Shown here: positions 32,271-40,936 of the stretch, one piece after another
Layout: every line of letters starts with the position of its first letter
How positions within the stretch are numbered: position 1 is the first letter of the stretch
DNA from: an uncultured Sphingomonadaceae bacterium
Lineage (GTDB): Bacteria > Pseudomonadota > Alphaproteobacteria > Sphingomonadales > Sphingomonadaceae
NCBI GenBank assembly: GCA_903871605.1
Contig: CAIQHF010000047.1
Location: forward strand, 1 to 46,207
DNA: 46,207 nucleotides
Direction: 5' to 3'
Program-made: the position numbers and the translations under genes
Notes under the pieces: model-generated
Databases searched by the model: none
What the model was told of the DNA's origin: nothing
What the model saw: only the letters and a program-made list of their open reading frames with translations

Positions 32271-33461
32271 ATGCTCCGGTTCGATCCCGATGCGGCGACC
32301 GCCGCCTATATGGCGACGCTCTCCCCCGCCGCGCACGCCAAGGCGATCGCCTATACGCAGGGCGGGCATTGGATTTTGCTGTGGAGCTGGCTGGTCACCG
32401 TCGCTGCCGCGTGGATCATCCTGCGCTCGGGCGTGCTGCTGCGCGTCCGTGATCGGATCGAGCGGACGCGTCCGCGGCGCAATCTCGCGGTGGTCGGCTG
32501 CGTGCTGGTCTTCCTGCTGATCGACTGGCTGATCGAGCTGCCCTGGTCGATCTATTCGGCGTGGTGGCGCGAGGGCCAATATGGGCTCACCAAGCAGGCG
32601 TTCGGGGGCTGGCTCGGCGAGGCTATCCTGTCGCTCGCGATCAGCGCGGTCGTCTCGGCGCTGCTTGGGCTGGCGGTCTATGCGCTGATCCGCCGCGCGC
32701 CGCGCTGGTGGTGGGCGTGGTCGGGCGGCGTGGTCGTCCTCATGCTCGCGGTGCTGATGATCCTCGGTCCGGTGCTGATCGAGCCGCTGTTCAACACCTA
32801 TACGCCCGCGCCGCCCGGGCCGACCCGCGACACGGTGGTGGCGCTCGCCAAGGTCAGCGGCGTGCCGTCGGACAAGATCTTCGTCTATAACGGCTCGAAG
32901 CAGTCCGAGCGCTACACCGCGAACGTGTCCGGGCTGTTCGGCAGCGCGCGCGTCGCGATGAGCGACACGATGTTCGCGCAAGGCGCCGACATCGCCGAGG
33001 TGCGCGGTGTCGTCGGCCACGAGATGGGGCATTATGCGCGGGGCCACGTTTTCTGGGCGGTCGCGGTGCTGGGCGCGCTTTCGGTGCTGTGCCTGTGGAT
33101 CGTCAGCCTCCTCTTTCCCATAGTGCTGGGCTGGAGCGGGCAGGCGGGGCGGATCGCGGGGGTCGCCGATCCCGCCGGTCTGCCGATCCTGATCGCGATC
33201 GTCGCGACGCTGAGCCTGCTCGCGACGCCGCTCACCAACACGCTGACCCGGCTGCAGGAAAGCGACGCGGATCGCTTCTCGCTCGCGCATGCGCACGAGC
33301 CCGACGGGCTCTCCAAGGCGCTGGTCAAGACGATCGCGTACCGCGCCTCGTCGCCGTCATGGCTCGAGGAGGCGATTTTCTACGACCATCCCAGCGTCGA
33401 GCGCCGCGTGCACCGCGCGATGGTGTGGAAAGCCGAGCATCCGGAATTGGTTGGGAAATAG
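32271..33461 (+). CDS. Membrane M48-family (Ste24p-like) zinc protease
   Basis: A 396-aa protein with at least six hydrophobic segments. The zinc motif H-E-M-G-H is at 250-254 and a third ligand Glu330 lies in Q-E-S-D-A-D, as in Ste24/CAAX prenyl proteases. The N-terminal ~215 residues are membrane helices, and a second helix group (about 262-325) surrounds the catalytic part. The start at 32271 has AAAGGA 6 bases upstream. It probably degrades or clips membrane proteins in stress or quality control. An inverted repeat upstream may control it. It is convergent with recN, with a repeat in the gap. Confidence 0.92.
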   Translation: MLRFDPDAATAAYMATLSPAAHAKAIAYTQGGHWILLWSWLVTVAAAWIILRSGVLLRVRDRIERTRPRRNLAVVGCVLVFLLIDWLIELPWSIYSAWWREGQYGLTKQAFGGWLGEAILSLAISAVVSALLGLAVYALIRRAPRWWWAWSGGVVVLMLAVLMILGPVLIEPLFNTYTPAPPGPTRDTVVALAKVSGVPSDKIFVYNGSKQSERYTANVSGLFGSARVAMSDTMFAQGADIAEVRGVVGHEMGHYARGHVFWAVAVLGALSVLCLWIVSLLFPIVLGWSGQAGRIAGVADPAGLPILIAIVATLSLLATPLTNTLTRLQESDADRFSLAHAHEPDGLSKALVKTIAYRASSPSWLEEAIFYDHPSVERRVHRAMVWKAEHPELVGK

Positions 33462-33472
33462 GGCCAGCGTCC

Positions 33473-33560
33473 GTCATTCCCGCGAAGGCGGCAATCCATA
33501 GACGCTGCGTTCGGTGGACAAGCGCCGCGTTTATGGATCCCGGATCAAGTCCGGGATGAC
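33473..33560. repeat. Family-3 palindromic repeat unit (GTCATTCCC type)
   Basis: It opens GTCATTCCCGCGAAGGCGG with AATCCATA, and closes TATGGATCCCGGATCAAGTCCGGGATGAC: two hairpins with mirrored ends and a short centre. It lies between the convergent M48 and recN genes. A relative with GTCATGCC/GGAATGAC ends is at 42661-42739. Confidence 0.75.
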
Positions 33561-33586
33561 GAAGAAGAAGGGCTCCCGGCCCCTAC

Positions 33587-35245
33587 CTAGGCGACGAGCA
33601 ATCGGCTCGCCTGCGCGCGCGCCTCGTCGGTCACCTCGGCGCCCGAGAGCATCCGCGCGATCTCCTCGCGGCGCTCGGCGGCGTCGAGCAGGCGGACGCC
33701 GGTGCGCGTGACGATGCCGTCATGGCGCTTGGCGATCAGGAACTGGCGGTCGGCGCGCGCCGCGACCTGCGGGCTGTGCGTGACGACGAGCAATTGCGCC
33801 TTGCCCGCCAGCCGCGCCAGCCGGTCGCCGATCGCCGAGGCGACCGCGCCGCCGACGCCGCGATCGATCTCGTCGAAGATCATCGTGCGCGCCCCCGCTG
33901 CCTCGGCCAGCGCCACCTTGAGCGCGAGGATGAAGCGCGAGAGCTCGCCGCCCGACGCGATCTTGATCAGCGGCGCGAACGGGGCGCCGGGGTTGGTGGC
34001 GATCAGGAACTCGACGCGGTCGCGCCCGTCCGGCCCCCATTGCGCCTCGGGCAGCCGCTCGATCGCGGTGCGGAAGCGGGCGGCATCGAGCTTCAGCGGC
34101 GCGAGTTCGCCGGCCACCGCGGAATCGAGCCGCGTGGCGGCCGCGCCGCGCGCGGCGGTGAGCGTGGTCGCGGCCGCCTCATAGGCAGCGCGCGACGCGG
34201 CGACCTCGCGGGTCATCGCGGCGAGGCCTTCGCCGCCCGCCTCGATCCGTTCGAGCCGGACGGAGAGATCGTCGGCGAGCGCGGCAAGTTCGTCGGGTTG
34301 GACGCGGTGCTTGCGCGCCATCCCGCGCAGGTCGAACAGCCGCGTCTCCATATGGTCGAGCCGGTCGGGATCGAAGGCGAGCGCGGCGCCGGCCCGCGCC
34401 AGCGCATCCTCCGCCTCGGACGCCTCGATCACCGCGCGATCGAGCGCGGCGAGCGCCGAGGCCAGCGCTTCATGCTCGTGCGCGATCCGATCGAGCCGCC
34501 GCGCCGCCTGCCTGAGGCCCGCCAGCGCGCCGTCCGAGCCGTCCAGATGCGCCGACACGCTGGACAGCTCCTCGGCGAGCCGCGCGCCCTTCTGCATCGT
34601 CGCGCGCTCGCCGGCGAGCATCTCCTCCTCGCCCGGCTCGGGGGCGAGCTGGCGCAGCTCGGCGACGCTGTGCGCGAGCCATTCGCGGTCGCGCTCGGCG
34701 GTCTCGAGATCGGCCTGCGCCGCGGCGAGCGCGGCCTCCGCCTGCCGCCAGCGCGCATGTGCGGCCGCGACCGCCGTCGCGTCGCAGCGCGCGAACGCGT
34801 CGAGCAGCGCGCGGTGGCCGCGCGCCGCGAGCAGCCCGCGATCGTCGTGCTGGCCGTGGATCTCGACCAGCCGGCTGGCGAGATCGCGCAGCAAGGCGGC
34901 CGAGACGGGCTGGTCGTTGATGCTGGCGCGGCTGCCGCCGTCGGCCTTGACGATGCGCCGCACGATCAGCGGCTCGCCGGGCTCGCCGTCGAGACCGTTG
35001 TCGGCGAGCAGCGTCGCGATCGCCGGGTCGTCGTCGATCTCGAAGCTCGCGGTCACCACCGCCTGCGCCGCGCCCTGGCGCACCAGCGTGGTCTCGGCGC
35101 GCTGGCCGAGCGCCAGCCCCAGCGCATCGAGCAGGATCGATTTTCCCGCGCCGGTCTCGCCCGTCAGCGCGCCGAGACCGGCGGAGAAATCGAGGTCGAG
35201 CGCCTCGATCAGCACGACGTCGCGGATGGCCAGCCGGATCAGCAT
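33587..35245 (-). CDS. recN: DNA repair protein RecN
   Basis: A 552-aa SMC-like ATPase with an N-terminal Walker A (G-E-T-G-A-G-K-S at 29-36), a long Ala-rich coiled-coil middle (about 160-380), and a C-terminal half with the signature I-A-S-G-G-E-L-S-R and Walker B M-I-F-D-E-I-D. The E-I-H-G-Q-H-D block near residue 128 is RecN-specific. It gathers and protects broken DNA ends during double-strand-break repair. The ATG at 35245 has AGGGA upstream. A LexA box at 35279-35293 lies 33 bp upstream, so it is SOS-induced. It follows bamD on the same strand but probably has its own promoter. Confidence 0.96.
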   Translation of the reverse strand: MLIRLAIRDVVLIEALDLDFSAGLGALTGETGAGKSILLDALGLALGQRAETTLVRQGAAQAVVTASFEIDDDPAIATLLADNGLDGEPGEPLIVRRIVKADGGSRASINDQPVSAALLRDLASRLVEIHGQHDDRGLLAARGHRALLDAFARCDATAVAAAHARWRQAEAALAAAQADLETAERDREWLAHSVAELRQLAPEPGEEEMLAGERATMQKGARLAEELSSVSAHLDGSDGALAGLRQAARRLDRIAHEHEALASALAALDRAVIEASEAEDALARAGAALAFDPDRLDHMETRLFDLRGMARKHRVQPDELAALADDLSVRLERIEAGGEGLAAMTREVAASRAAYEAAATTLTAARGAAATRLDSAVAGELAPLKLDAARFRTAIERLPEAQWGPDGRDRVEFLIATNPGAPFAPLIKIASGGELSRFILALKVALAEAAGARTMIFDEIDRGVGGAVASAIGDRLARLAGKAQLLVVTHSPQVAARADRQFLIAKRHDGIVTRTGVRLLDAAERREEIARMLSGAEVTDEARAQASRLLVA

Positions 35246-35278
35246 CCGCGGTCCCTTACGCGATCCGCGCGCTCATGA

Positions 35279-35293
35279 GAACAGGTGACGAAC
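35279..35293 (-). promoter_or_regulatory. LexA (SOS) box of recN
   Basis: GAAC-AGGTGAC-GAAC on the plus strand, i.e. GTTC-N7-GTTC on the recN strand, with exact spacing. It lies in the 68-bp gap between bamD and recN, 33 bp before the recN start. Confidence 0.85.
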
Positions 35294-35313
35294 GAAGGCC
35301 GTGGCCCCGCGCA

Positions 35314-36144
35314 TCACTTCGGCGACTTGCCTTTCTCGTGGCGAGCATTGTGCTCGAGCGCCTCGGGCGCCTTCTTCTCGACCAGATTATAGGCGCGCTC
35401 ATACCATTTCGAGCCGGGATAATTGGCGCCGAGCACCGCGGCTGCGTTCTTCGCCTCCGCGGGGATGCCGAGTGCCAGATAGGATTCGGTGAGCCGTTCG
35501 AGCGCCTCGGGGACGTGCGTCGTCGTCTGATATTTGTCGATCACGATGCGGAACCGGTAGATCGAGGCGAGCCACTGCGAACGGCGCTGGTAGAAGCGAC
35601 CGATCTCCATCTCCTTGCCGCTGAGATGATCGTTGACCAGATCGACCTTGAGCCGCGCATCGGCGGCATATTTGGTGTCGGGATAGCGGCGGATCAGCTC
35701 TCCCAGCGCATTGAGCGCCTGCTGCGTGATCTTCTGGTCGCGCGTGACGTCGTTGATCTGCTCATAATAGTCGATCGCGATCAGATAATAGGCATAGGGT
35801 GCGTCGCGATTGCCCGGATGGATCGACAGGAAGCGCTGCGCCGACGAGATCGACGTCGTATAGTCGCGCGCCAGATAATAGGAATAGGCGCTCATCAGCT
35901 CGGCGCGGCGTGCCCACACCGAATAGGGATGCTGCCGCTCGACCTCGTCGAACAGCTGCGCGGCGAGCTTGTACTGCTTGCGGTCGAGCCGGTCGCGCGC
36001 GAGATTGTAGAGCGTGTCGACATCGCGCGCGATGAAGCGCGTGTCCGCCTTCTTCTTGTTGCCGTTGGCGCAGCCGGCAAGCGGCGCGAGGGCAACCGCG
36101 GCAAGGGCGGCGAGGAGGAGCGGACGGGTGGCGAGGCGCTGCAT
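35314..36144 (-). CDS. bamD: BamD (ComL) outer-membrane assembly lipoprotein
   Basis: A 276-aa lipoprotein of the BAM complex, which folds beta-barrel proteins into the outer membrane. The signal peptide ends in the lipobox L-A-G-C (Cys25). TPR-type helices follow: L-Y-N-L-A-R-D-R-L-D-R-K-Q-Y-K-L-A near 45-60, P-Y-S-V-W-A-R-R-A near 73, and D-Y-Y-E-Q-I-N-D-V-x-R-D-Q near 125, all diagnostic for BamD. The start at 36144 has AAGGAG upstream. It is followed by recN, an arrangement common in alphaproteobacteria. It is essential in studied species. Confidence 0.95.
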   Translation of the reverse strand: MQRLATRPLLLAALAAVALAPLAGCANGNKKKADTRFIARDVDTLYNLARDRLDRKQYKLAAQLFDEVERQHPYSVWARRAELMSAYSYYLARDYTTSISSAQRFLSIHPGNRDAPYAYYLIAIDYYEQINDVTRDQKITQQALNALGELIRRYPDTKYAADARLKVDLVNDHLSGKEMEIGRFYQRRSQWLASIYRFRIVIDKYQTTTHVPEALERLTESYLALGIPAEAKNAAAVLGANYPGSKWYERAYNLVEKKAPEALEHNARHEKGKSPK

Positions 36145-36272
36145 GTCACGCTCCTTAGCGGCTCGATCCGGATGTGGGAAGCGGCGCGAACGGGGGGGAT
36201 AAACGGGTGTGCGCGACAGTTCCGCCGCCGGACTGAATGCGCTCTTAACGCATCTGTGCCAGAAGACGAGCC

Positions 36273-37457
36273 ATGCTGCGCGTACTGACGCTTTCCACCC
36301 TGTTTCCCGATGCGACGCGGCCGAGCTTCGGCGTCTTCGTCGAGCGCCAGACGCGTGGACTGGCGGCGCTCGGCGATGTCGAGCTTCAGCTGGTCGCGCC
36401 GATCGGCGTGCCGCCCTGGCCGCTGTCGCGCCACCCGAACTGGCGCGCGCTCGCCGCTGTCCCGGCAAGCGAGACATGGCGTGGGCTGACCGTGCATCGG
36501 CCCCGCTTTCCGATCCTGCCGGGGATGGGAGCGCTCAATCCGCGATCGATCGCCGGCACGCTGCTGCCGATGCTGCGTGCGCTGCGCAAGGATTTCCGCT
36601 TCGACGTGATCGACGCCGAATTCTTCTTCCCCGACGGACCCGCGGCGGTGCGGCTGGGGGGCGCGCTCGGCGTGCCCGTGTCGATCAAGGCGCGCGGCGC
36701 CGACATCCATCATTGGGGCCGGCAGCGCGCGACCGCGCGGCTGGTGCGCGAGGCGGGGCGCGCCGCCGGCGGCATGCTCGCGGTGAGCGCGGCGCTCAAG
36801 GCGGACATGGTGGCGCTGGGGCTGCCCGCCGAGCGCATCCGCGTCCACTATACGGGGGTCGATCTCGATCGCTTCCGTCCGTCGCCGAATCGCGCGGCGG
36901 CGAAGGCGGCGCTGGGCGTGACGGGGCCGATGCTGCTCTCGGTCGGCGCGCTGATCCCGCGCAAGGGGCACGATCTGGCGATCGCGGCGATGGCCGAGCT
37001 GCCCGATGCGACGCTGCTGATCGCCGGCCATGGCCCCGAGCGCGCCGCGCTCGAGGCGCTGATCGCGGCGCGCGGGCTCGGCGATCGCGTCCGGCTGCTC
37101 GGCAGCCAGCCGCACGATGCCTTGCCGGCGCTGGCGGCGGCCGCCGACGTCGGGGTTCTCGTCTCCTCGTCGGAAGGGCTCGCCAATGCCTGGGTCGAGG
37201 CGCTGGCATGCGGCGCACCGATCGTGATCGCCGATGTCGGCGGCGCGCGCGAACTCGTCGACCGGCCCGAGGCGGGGCGGCTGGTGGCGCGCGCGCCGGC
37301 GGCGATCGCGGCAGGCGTGCGGGCGGTGCTGGCGGCGGACTATGATCCGCAGGCGGTGCGGGCGACCGCCGAGCGCTTCACCTGGGAGGCCAACGCCACG
37401 GCCCTGCGCGCCCATCTGGCGGGGCTGGCGGCGGGGTCGGACGGACCGGCGCGCTAG
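36273..37457 (+). CDS. GT4-family glycosyltransferase
   Basis: A 394-aa cytoplasmic glycosyltransferase with the GT-B fold. The N-terminal domain opens L-T-L-S-T-L-F-P-D-A-T-R-P-S-F-G-V-F-V, a pattern seen in colanic-acid/exopolysaccharide GT4 enzymes. The C-terminal nucleotide-sugar domain has V-G-A-L-I-P-R-K-G-H-D, G-H-G-P-E-R and the E-x7-E motif around S-S-S-E-G-L-A-N-A-W-V-E-A-L-A. Donor and acceptor are unknown. No other polysaccharide genes are in sight, so it may work with a distant cluster. It is divergent from bamD and ends 10 bp from the clpS stop on the other strand. Confidence 0.9.
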   Translation: MLRVLTLSTLFPDATRPSFGVFVERQTRGLAALGDVELQLVAPIGVPPWPLSRHPNWRALAAVPASETWRGLTVHRPRFPILPGMGALNPRSIAGTLLPMLRALRKDFRFDVIDAEFFFPDGPAAVRLGGALGVPVSIKARGADIHHWGRQRATARLVREAGRAAGGMLAVSAALKADMVALGLPAERIRVHYTGVDLDRFRPSPNRAAAKAALGVTGPMLLSVGALIPRKGHDLAIAAMAELPDATLLIAGHGPERAALEALIAARGLGDRVRLLGSQPHDALPALAAAADVGVLVSSSEGLANAWVEALACGAPIVIADVGGARELVDRPEAGRLVARAPAAIAAGVRAVLAADYDPQAVRATAERFTWEANATALRAHLAGLAAGSDGPAR

Positions 37458-37467
37458 CGCCGGCGGA

Positions 37468-37842
37468 TCACGCCTTCTCGATCGTGCATTGCAGCGGATG
37501 CTGCTGCTGGCGTGCGAAGTCGACGACCTGCGTCGCCTTGCTCTCGGCGACCTCGTGGCTGAACACGCCGCACACACCGACGCCCTTCTGATGGACGTGG
37601 AGCATCACGCGCGTGGCATCCTCGATGCTCATCCGGAAGAATCGCTGCAGGCACAGCACGACGAACTCCATCGGCGTATAGTCGTCGTTGAGCATCAGCA
37701 CCTTGTAGAGCGACGGCTTCTTGGTGCGCGTGCGCGTGCGGGTGGCGACGCCGACACCGTTGCCGGGGTCCTCGCCATCCTTGTTCGCGGCGGTGACGCG
37801 GATCGCGCGCGCCGGATCGATGATGTCGTTGTGCATGTGCAT
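37468..37842 (-). CDS. clpS: ClpS, ClpAP adaptor of the N-end rule pathway
   Basis: About 124 aa from the ATG at 37842. The core has [16 protein letters not shown], with the N-end residue pocket, followed by [13 protein letters not shown] and E-V-A-E-S-K, all canonical. It delivers proteins with bulky hydrophobic N-termini to ClpA-ClpP. The N-terminal 35-40 residues are a flexible tail with an R-T-R-T-R-T-K-K basic patch. Other ATGs at 37836 and 37863 are possible starts. clpA is not adjacent in the window (gene before is a phasin). Residue-level identity of the family is clear. Confidence 0.93.
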   Translation of the reverse strand: MHMHNDIIDPARAIRVTAANKDGEDPGNGVGVATRTRTRTKKPSLYKVLMLNDDYTPMEFVVLCLQRFFRMSIEDATRVMLHVHQKGVGVCGVFSHEVAESKATQVVDFARQQQHPLQCTIEKA

Positions 37843-37913
37843 GTGTGAGCGAGGATATGGCATCCGCCCGCGGCAGGGCAAGAGGAGTCGGTCAGCTTTG
37901 CGTCGCGACGCGC

Positions 37914-37955
37914 AAAAAGCGCGAACGGCCGCCCCGCATCAGGCGGGACGGCCGT
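37914..37955 (-). terminator. Terminator after the phasin gene
   Basis: On the minus strand, a 12-pair stem with one mismatch (ACGGCCGTCCCGCC ... GCGGGGCGGCCGT, loop around 37938-37942) follows the phasin stop by 24 bases, then after about 6 bases a run of five T. It separates phasin from clpS. Confidence 0.75.
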
Positions 37956-37979
37956 CGGACGCGCGCCGGGGGGCGGCGA

Positions 37980-38915
37980 TCAGATCGCGGCGCTGGCCTT
38001 GACCTTCTCGACCGCGACCGCGACGCGGTTGGAAAGCGGCTGCGCGACGTCGCCGGCGAGCTTGAGCCACGCCTCGGTCACCTTGGTGCTCTCGGCGACC
38101 GCCGAGTCGAAATAGGACTTCACATAGTCGCTCTGCAGCTTGAACAGCTCGGTCGGCGACTTGGCGGACGCGAAGGTCTTGAACGCGGCGGTGCCGGTCT
38201 CGTACGATTTGCGCGCGAAGTCGGCGGCGTTCTGGCCGAGCGTCTCGGCGGCCTTGGCGGCGAGCTTGGACGATTCGACGATCGCCTCGACATTGCCCTT
38301 CTGGAACTCGGTGAGCTCCTCGGTCAGCTTGACGCTCTTCTCATAGGCACCCTTGGCGCGGCTGCTCATGTCGCCGAACATCGCCTGGGTGCGCGCGCCG
38401 GCCTCGCCGGTGAACTTCTTGGCGCTATCCTGGATCTTGGCCATCGTGTCGGTCATCGTCTTGGGTCCTTCGCTGGGGGTGGCCACCGCGAGAGGCGCCA
38501 CGGGTTTCGTCGGAGACTGGGTCGGTTTGGCCGGCACCGGCCTGGCGATCGCGGCGGCCGGCTTGGCGGCGATAGCCTTGGCGACGGCGGCTGCGGGCTC
38601 GGCGACGGGCGGCTTGGGTTTGGTCTTGGAGCCGAGCGGCCGGCCGCGCTTGGCCTTGGGCGGATCGCCCGCCTTCGCCTCGACACCGGCGATCGCGGGC
38701 TTGCCCGCGGCCGGCTTTGCGGCCGCAGGCTTGATCGCGGCCGTCTTGACGGCTGCAGGCTTGGCGACGGCAGACCCGGACTTGGCGGCCGCGACGGGCG
38801 TCGCCTTGGGCACCGGGTCGTGGCGCGGTTCGGCCGCGATCGCCGGCGCGGCCTCCACAGCCGAAACGACCGGCTTCGCCTTGGCGGGGACCGGCTTGTT
38901 CATACTGTCGGGCAT
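37980..38915 (-). CDS. Phasin with histone-like N-terminal tail and AT-hook motif
   Basis: A 311-aa protein. Residues about 155-305 are the phasin domain (helical, with A-E-T-L-G-Q-N-A and L-F-K-L-Q-S-D-Y-V), which coats PHA granules. Residues 1-150 are Ala/Lys/Pro-rich, reading like a histone H1 tail, with K-R-G-R-P-L-G-S-K at 89-97, an AT-hook core that binds the DNA minor groove. The start at 38915 has GAAGG 12 bases upstream; an internal ATG at 38903 is possible. It follows phaC on the same strand by 131 bp and ends in a terminator. The tail suggests it ties granules to the nucleoid, as PhaM does in Ralstonia, but this is inference. Confidence 0.88.
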   Translation of the reverse strand: MPDSMNKPVPAKAKPVVSAVEAAPAIAAEPRHDPVPKATPVAAAKSGSAVAKPAAVKTAAIKPAAAKPAAGKPAIAGVEAKAGDPPKAKRGRPLGSKTKPKPPVAEPAAAVAKAIAAKPAAAIARPVPAKPTQSPTKPVAPLAVATPSEGPKTMTDTMAKIQDSAKKFTGEAGARTQAMFGDMSSRAKGAYEKSVKLTEELTEFQKGNVEAIVESSKLAAKAAETLGQNAADFARKSYETGTAAFKTFASAKSPTELFKLQSDYVKSYFDSAVAESTKVTEAWLKLAGDVAQPLSNRVAVAVEKVKASAAI

Positions 38916-39046
38916 GGACGGATCGCGACCTTCATGAAGCTTATGTTGCAGCGCACAATATACCCGTTCGGGCGAACGGGCAAGGCATTTTGTGCAGTGC
39001 AACATGCGCGTCGCGCCGAAGCGATCGGCGGCTGCGGCGAATCGCG

Positions 39047-40837
39047 TCAGCGCTGCGCGACGTAGCGGCCGGGGGCGTCCTCGATCGGCTTGCGCTTGCC
39101 CTTGCCGGGAATGCGCGCACCCTTCGCCGCCACCGTCCGGTCGTCGCGGTCGGCGAGCCAGGCGCGCCAGTCGGGCCACCAACTGCCGGGCGTCTCGCGC
39201 GCCTGCGCGATGAAATCGGCAAGCGTCGAGGCTGGTGCGTCGCTGGTCCAATATTGGTATTTATGCGCCGCGGGCGGGTTGACCACGCCCGCGATATGCC
39301 CCGATCCGGCGAGCACGAAGCGCAGCGGGCCCGCAAAATGCTCGGTGATCTTCCAGACGCTTTCGGCGGGCGCGATATGATCCTCGCGCCCGGCCTGGAC
39401 ATAGCTCGGCGTCGCGACGCTGCGCAGGTCGATCGGCACCCCCGCGACGCTGATCCCGCCCGGCCGAACGAGCAGATTGTCGCGGTAGAAATCGCGCAGA
39501 TAGCCGAGGTGCCAGGTCGCCGGCAGATTGGTGGTGTCGCCGTTCCAGTGGAGAAGATCGAAGGCGGGATGATCCTCGCCGAGCAGATAATTCTGGACGA
39601 CGGTATTCCAGATCAGGTCGCGCCCGCGCAGCAGGTTGAACGAGGCGGCGAGATAGCGGCCGTCGAGATAGCCCTTGCCGCTCGTAAGCTCGGCGAGCAG
39701 CGCGAGCTGCTGGTCGTCGATGAACAGCGCGAGGTCGCCGGCGGCGGAGAAATCGACCTGCGCGGTGAAGAAGGTCGCGCTCGCGACCTTGGCCGCCTCG
39801 CCCCGCGCGGCGAGCAGCGCGAGCGTCGCCGCCAGCGTCGTCCCGGCGACGCAATAGCCGATCGCGTGCACCGCCTCGACGCCCAGCAGGTCGCGCACGA
39901 CGTCGATCGCCTCGATCTGCGCGGCGACATAATCGTCGAGCATCGTCGCGGCCAGGCTTTCGTCGGCCGACTTCCACGACACCATGAAGACACTCAGCCC
40001 CTCGCCGACCGCCCAGCGCACGAAGCTCTTATCGGGGTTGAGATCGAGAATGTAGAAGCGGTTGATCCACGGCGGGAAGATCACCACCGGGATGGCCGCG
40101 ACGCGTGCGGTCGTCGGCGCATAATGGACCAGCTGGAACAGCGGCGTCTCGTAGATCACCTTGCCGGGTGTCGAGGCGATCGTCTCGCCCAGCACGAACG
40201 CGCGGCTGTCCGAATGGGTGAGCTGGCCGCGGCCGAGATCGGCGAGCAGGTTCTCGAGCCCGCGGAGCAGGCTCTCGCCGCGCGTCGCGACGATCTTCTC
40301 GAGCGCGATCGGATTGGTGCCGAGGAAATTGCTGGGCGCGATCGCATCCGTAAAGGCGCGCGTCGCGAACAGCAGCTGCGCGCGCTGCTTGTCGGTCAGC
40401 CCTTCGACCGCGCCGACCGAACGCACCATATGCTCGCTGAGCAGCTGATAGGACGACCGGATCAGGTCGAACAGCGGATTGTCGTGCCATTGCGGCGCGG
40501 TGAAGCGGCGATCGGGCGTCGCGGCGGCGGCGGGCGCGGCGGCGGCCGGCGCGAGGAAGCGCTTCCACAGCGTCAGGCTGCCCGTCCAGAAATCGGCCTG
40601 CGCGTCGGCGAGCTTGGCGGGATCGATGCCCAGCGTCATTGGCTGCGCGAGCGTCATCAGCCGCGAGAAATCGGTCGGCAGCGTCGCGGCGACCGGCGGC
40701 TGCGACGCCTGCGCGGCGGCGAATTCGAGCATGAGCTGCTGCGCGCGGCCGATCACCCCGGTCCAGTGCTGCAACTCGTCGAGCGTCGGCGTCAGCAGCG
40801 CCGCTGCGCCAAGCGTCTCGCCGTCGGTTTGCGCCAT
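39047..40837 (-). CDS. phaC: Class I poly(3-hydroxyalkanoate) synthase PhaC
   Basis: A 596-aa enzyme joining hydroxyacyl-CoA units into polyester. The catalytic Cys329 lies in G-Y-C-V-A-G-T, a lipase-like box with Ala in place of the usual Gly before the last Gly. Asp486 (R-E-D-H) and His514 (G-S-G-H-I-A-G) complete the triad. The P-P-W-I-N-R-F-Y-I-L-D-L block near 270 is the family hallmark. The N-terminal ~150 residues are a variable dimerisation region, usual for class I. The start at 40837 has GAGGCAGG upstream. It precedes the phasin gene and is divergent from alaC. Its beta-ketothiolase and reductase partners are not in the window. Confidence 0.95.
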   Translation of the reverse strand: MAQTDGETLGAAALLTPTLDELQHWTGVIGRAQQLMLEFAAAQASQPPVAATLPTDFSRLMTLAQPMTLGIDPAKLADAQADFWTGSLTLWKRFLAPAAAAPAAAATPDRRFTAPQWHDNPLFDLIRSSYQLLSEHMVRSVGAVEGLTDKQRAQLLFATRAFTDAIAPSNFLGTNPIALEKIVATRGESLLRGLENLLADLGRGQLTHSDSRAFVLGETIASTPGKVIYETPLFQLVHYAPTTARVAAIPVVIFPPWINRFYILDLNPDKSFVRWAVGEGLSVFMVSWKSADESLAATMLDDYVAAQIEAIDVVRDLLGVEAVHAIGYCVAGTTLAATLALLAARGEAAKVASATFFTAQVDFSAAGDLALFIDDQQLALLAELTSGKGYLDGRYLAASFNLLRGRDLIWNTVVQNYLLGEDHPAFDLLHWNGDTTNLPATWHLGYLRDFYRDNLLVRPGGISVAGVPIDLRSVATPSYVQAGREDHIAPAESVWKITEHFAGPLRFVLAGSGHIAGVVNPPAAHKYQYWTSDAPASTLADFIAQARETPGSWWPDWRAWLADRDDRTVAAKGARIPGKGKRKPIEDAPGRYVAQR

Positions 40838-40936
40838 CCTGCCTCTCCGTCGACAAGCGCCTGTGCCGGCGCGTCGTATCCCGCTATACCGCGTGCGCCG
40901 CCCGCTTGGCGAGCCATCCGAAAAAGGTCTTTGTCG

